A DNA stretch of 64,000 bases from the NCBI RefSeq assembly GCF_026168105.1, contig NZ_LBMW01000026.1, positions 1-64,000 on the forward strand. Reading direction: 5' to 3'. The notes beneath the pieces are model-generated. The model had not been told where the DNA came from, did not search any database, and worked only from the letters and a program-made list of their open reading frames with translations. The DNA comes from Streptomyces hygroscopicus. Its GTDB lineage: Bacteria; Actinomycetota; Actinomycetes; Streptomycetales; Streptomycetaceae. Shown here piece by piece: positions 61,560 to 64,000 of this stretch (positions within the stretch are counted from its first letter, which is position 1; each line of letters opens with the position of its first letter). The position numbers were made by a program, and so were the translations under genes.

Positions 61560-62711
61560 TCAGATCGGGACGCCCGCCTCCCGGAGATAGGCGACCGGAT
61601 CGATGTCGCTGCCGAACTCGGGCCCCGTCCGCACTTCGAAGTGCAGATGCGGGCCCGTGCTGTTGCCCGTGGAGCCGGAGCGGCCGATGCGCTGCCCGGC
61701 CGCCACGCTCTGCCCGTCCTTCACGGAGATCGCCGACAGATGGGCGTACTGCGTGTAGCGGCCGTCGGCGTGCCGGATGACCACCTGGTAGCCGAAGGAA
61801 CCGCCCCAGCCCGCGGTGACGACCTGCCCGGCCGCCACCGCCTTCACGGAGGTACCGGTGGGCACGGGGAAGTCGACGCCGGTGTGGTAACCCTTCGACC
61901 ACGAGGACCCCGCCGCGTGGTACGGCGTGCCCATCGCGGCGTTCACCGGGGCGACGAAGGAGTGGGCGGTGGTGCCCCGGCCCGAAGTGGAGGTGTGCGG
62001 AGACGACTTGGGCGGGTGCGGGGACGTCCGGTGGGTCGGGATCGAGGGCCCGGTGTGCGTCGGGACCTTGGAGCCGAGGTTCAGCCGCTGGCCGGGCAGG
62101 ATGAGGTCCGGGTCGGGGCCGATCGTCGTACGGTTGGCCTCGTAGACCCACTGCCAGCCGCCCTGGACGCGGTGGGAGTCGGCGATGCCGGAGAGCGTGT
62201 CACCGCGTACGACCGTGTACATCTCGGTGGTGCCCGCGTGCGACTGGGGCGTCGTCTGTGGCTTCACATCGCGGACGGAGCGTTTGGCGGTCCGGGCGGA
62301 GGTGCCCGAGATGTCGAGGCTCGGGGTGGCGGCGCCGCGGGTGAGACCGGCGCGTACCGAGCAGACGGGCCAGGCGCCGGGGCCCTGCCCCTTGAGGACC
62401 TTCTCGGCCACCGCGATCTGCTGGTCCTTGGTGGCCAGATCCGCACGCCGGGCGTACGCCTGTCCGCCGTAGGCCTCCCAGGTGGACTGGGTGAACTGCA
62501 GCCCCCCGTAGAAGCCGTTGCCCGTGTTGATGCTCCAGTTGTGGCTCGACTCGCAGGCGGCGACCTTGTTCCAGGTGGCCACGTCGGCCGCGTGCGCGGC
62601 ACCGGTGCCGATCAGCGGGAGTGCCATACCGGCGCCGCCCGCCGTGACGGTGAGCGAGGCGCGGTTGATCCTTGTCGGCTGATACCGGCGGTGCCGGCCG
62701 CGTACGGCCAT
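61560..62711 (-). CDS. Secreted Rpf-LysM-peptidase M23 cell-wall hydrolase
   Basis: A 383-residue exported protein with three domains. A signal peptide (TVTAGGAGMALPLIGTGAAH, cleaved near AHAAD) is followed by a resuscitation-promoting-factor/transglycosylase domain (about 42-115; WNKVAACESSHNWSINTGNG, with the catalytic Glu in CESS). A LysM follows (about 166-215; YTVVRGDTLSGIADSHRVQG). The last part is an M23 endopeptidase (about 265-383) with HTGVDF and HLHFE zinc/catalytic residues. It can bind peptidoglycan and cut both glycan and peptide bonds, fitting spore germination or growth. The ATG has GAGGGGG upstream and a good promoter 34 nt further up. Confidence 0.93.
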   Translation of the reverse strand: MAVRGRHRRYQPTRINRASLTVTAGGAGMALPLIGTGAAHAADVATWNKVAACESSHNWSINTGNGFYGGLQFTQSTWEAYGGQAYARRADLATKDQQIAVAEKVLKGQGPGAWPVCSVRAGLTRGAATPSLDISGTSARTAKRSVRDVKPQTTPQSHAGTTEMYTVVRGDTLSGIADSHRVQGGWQWVYEANRTTIGPDPDLILPGQRLNLGSKVPTHTGPSIPTHRTSPHPPKSSPHTSTSGRGTTAHSFVAPVNAAMGTPYHAAGSSWSKGYHTGVDFPVPTGTSVKAVAAGQVVTAGWGGSFGYQVVIRHADGRYTQYAHLSAISVKDGQSVAAGQRIGRSGSTGNSTGPHLHFEVRTGPEFGSDIDPVAYLREAGVPI

Positions 62712-62744
62712 GGAAAGCCCCCTCGACGCGCGTCGGAAGGGGCC

Positions 62745-62774
62745 AAAGTAAGCGCTGCCAAGAGACGATGACAA
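62745..62774 (-). promoter_or_regulatory. Promoter of the Rpf-LysM-M23 gene
   Basis: On the minus strand, TTGTCA (62774-62769), an 18-nt spacer and TACTTT (62750-62745), 33 nt before the start codon. It is a good sigma-HrdB type match. Confidence 0.6.
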
Positions 62775-63060
62775 GACGGCTATCGGCCGCTCCGGCGCGC
62801 CAACCGGCCGGGAACCGCCCCCTGTTGTGGCCGCGCGGGAACTGCCGAGGCCGCCGGGAACGGTGTGCGTACCCCCATGGGGACACACCCGGATGTGCGG
62901 GGGGCGTAGCGGCACGTCAGGATGGTCGACGGGCAATACTGGCGAGCACGACCGGCACCACCCTCCCTCGCTCTGCGCTTCGCTCGGGCGAGGGACCCCA
63001 GCGATGTCTTCAGGACCGAACCGGCACCGCCGATTCCAGGACCTCTAGGAGCCAACCGTC

Positions 63061-64000
63061 ATGAGCACTTCCGCCCAGATCGGCGTCACGGGTCTCGCGG
63101 TCATGGGCCGCAACCTCGCCCGAAACTTCGCGCGCAACGGCTATACGGTCGCCCTGCACAACCGGACCGCATCACGGACGCACGAGCTCGTGAAGGAATT
63201 CGGGCACGAGGGAGACTTCGTGTCGACCGAGACCCCGGAGGAGTTCGTGGCCGCGCTGGAGCGGCCCCGGCGCCTGATCATCATGGTGAAGGCGGGCGCG
63301 CCGACCGACGCGGTGATCGAGGAGTTCGCCCCGCTCCTGGAGCCCGGTGACATGATCATCGACGGCGGGAATGCGCACTTCGCGGACACCCGCCGCCGGG
63401 AGAAGGAACTGCGCGAGCGGGGGATCCACTTCGTCGGCACCGGCATCTCCGGCGGCGAGGAGGGCGCGCTGCACGGCCCGAGCATCATGCCGGGCGGCTC
63501 GAAGGAGTCGTACGCGTCCCTCGGACCGATGCTGGAGAAGATCGCCGCCAAGGCGAAGGACGGGACGCCGTGCGTCACTCACGTCGGTCCGGACGGCGCC
63601 GGTCACTTCGTGAAGATGGTCCACAACGGCATCGAGTACGCCGACATGCAGTTGATCGGCGAGGCGTACCAGCTGCTGCACGACATCGCGGGCTACTCCC
63701 CCGCCGAGATCGCGGAGATCTTCCGCACCTGGAACACCGGCCGCCTCGACTCGTATCTGATCGAGATCACGGCGGAGGTGCTGTCCCACGTGGACGCGGC
63801 GACCGGCAAGCCGTTCGTCGATGTGGTCCTGGACCAGGCCGAGCAGAAGGGCACGGGCCGCTGGACGGTGCAGATCGCGCTCGACCTGGGCGTCCCGGTC
63901 TCCGGGATCGCCGAGGCGGTGTTCGCCCGCTCGCTGTCCGGGCACACGCAGCTGCGCGACGCGTCGCGGGGACTGGCCGGCCCCAAGCCCGCACCGCTGA
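63061..64000 (+). CDS. gnd: 6-phosphogluconate dehydrogenase, N-terminal 313 residues (3' end outside window)
   Basis: The frame is open to the window end, so the gene continues beyond. NADP-binding GVTGLAVMGRNLARNFARNG and LHNRTASRTHE are followed by IIDGGNAHFADTRRREKELR, HFVGTGISGGEEGALHGPSI and the catalytic-Lys helix HFVKMVHNGIEYADMQLIGE. This is the classic long-chain Gnd pattern (typically about 480 residues). The enzyme oxidatively decarboxylates 6-phosphogluconate to ribulose-5-phosphate, giving NADPH and pentoses. The ATG has AGGAG nine nt upstream. Confidence 0.95.
   Translation, partial: MSTSAQIGVTGLAVMGRNLARNFARNGYTVALHNRTASRTHELVKEFGHEGDFVSTETPEEFVAALERPRRLIIMVKAGAPTDAVIEEFAPLLEPGDMIIDGGNAHFADTRRREKELRERGIHFVGTGISGGEEGALHGPSIMPGGSKESYASLGPMLEKIAAKAKDGTPCVTHVGPDGAGHFVKMVHNGIEYADMQLIGEAYQLLHDIAGYSPAEIAEIFRTWNTGRLDSYLIEITAEVLSHVDAATGKPFVDVVLDQAEQKGTGRWTVQIALDLGVPVSGIAEAVFARSLSGHTQLRDASRGLAGPKPAPL

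Noticed and set aside
62712..63060. Possible c-di-AMP (ydaO-type) riboswitch upstream of the Rpf-like gene
   Set aside because: Such riboswitches often precede Streptomyces cell-wall hydrolase genes, but the distance from the promoter to the start codon is only about 33 nt and I find no matching conserved core.

Overview
The window is a chromosomal segment of a high-G+C actinomycete, almost certainly Streptomyces. The evidence is the strong G/C third-position bias (which creates long antisense shadow frames), frequent GTG/TTG starts, 4-nt ATGA/GTGA start-stop overlaps, short leaderless-type promoters, and a typical gene set: SpoIIE-type phosphatase, ECF sigma/anti-sigma pair, class F sortase, LysX, GlgM-type glycogen synthase, and Rpf/LysM/M23 cell-wall enzyme. 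I see no rRNA, tRNA, CRISPR array, prophage or transposase gene.

Layout. 0-7 kb: cell envelope (cut-off proline-rich membrane protein, DUF4239 protein, low-complexity secreted protein, class F sortase, NodB deacetylase, LysX). 7-16 kb: stress and regulation (universal stress protein, ECF sigma factor, unknown protein, zinc-finger anti-sigma factor, Fpg/Nei glycosylase, PAS/GAF/SpoIIE phosphatase, odd lipoprotein, lipase-maturation-factor-like protein). 15.8-24.6 kb: an eight-gene leftward operon for L-fucose uptake and oxidation (binding protein, ATPase, permease, L-fuconate dehydratase, SDR, aldo/keto reductase, mutarotase, lactonase) with a divergent FadR/GntR regulator. 24.55-24.71 kb: a MITE-like element with perfect terminal inverted repeats and flanking TA. 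24.7-35.5 kb: a six-gene leftward N-glycan operon (binding protein, two permeases, GH5 beta-mannosidase-like enzyme, Tat-exported GH85 endo-beta-N-acetylglucosaminidase, GH38 alpha-mannosidase) with a divergent LacI regulator. 35.5-52 kb: mixed metabolism (amidase, MFS sugar porter, zinc alcohol dehydrogenase, DksA-like protein, FAD/Rieske oxidoreductase, acetyltransferases, HD-domain protein, GT87 membrane glycosyltransferase, nucleotidyltransferase, two SDRs, WS/DGAT acyltransferase). 52-57 kb: secreted GH92 alpha-mannosidase and an arylsulfotransferase-like protein. 57-64 kb: glgC and GlgM-type glgA, an Fe-S protein, a DMT transporter, the Rpf/LysM/M23 enzyme and the start of gnd.

How the genes work together. 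The most coherent system is the 15.8-35.5 kb stretch. One operon can cut N-glycans off glycoproteins outside the cell (GH85), import them (binding protein plus two permeases, ATPase not encoded here), and trim them inside (GH38, then the GH5 enzyme on the Man-beta-GlcNAc core). The neighbouring operon imports and oxidises L-fucose, the deoxysugar that decorates many such glycans. A secreted GH92 alpha-mannosidase lies 18 kb away. Not found here: an alpha-L-fucosidase, the last fucose-pathway hydrolase or aldolase, and the importer ATPase. The family assignments rest on visible motifs. The joint glycoprotein-glycan role is inference.
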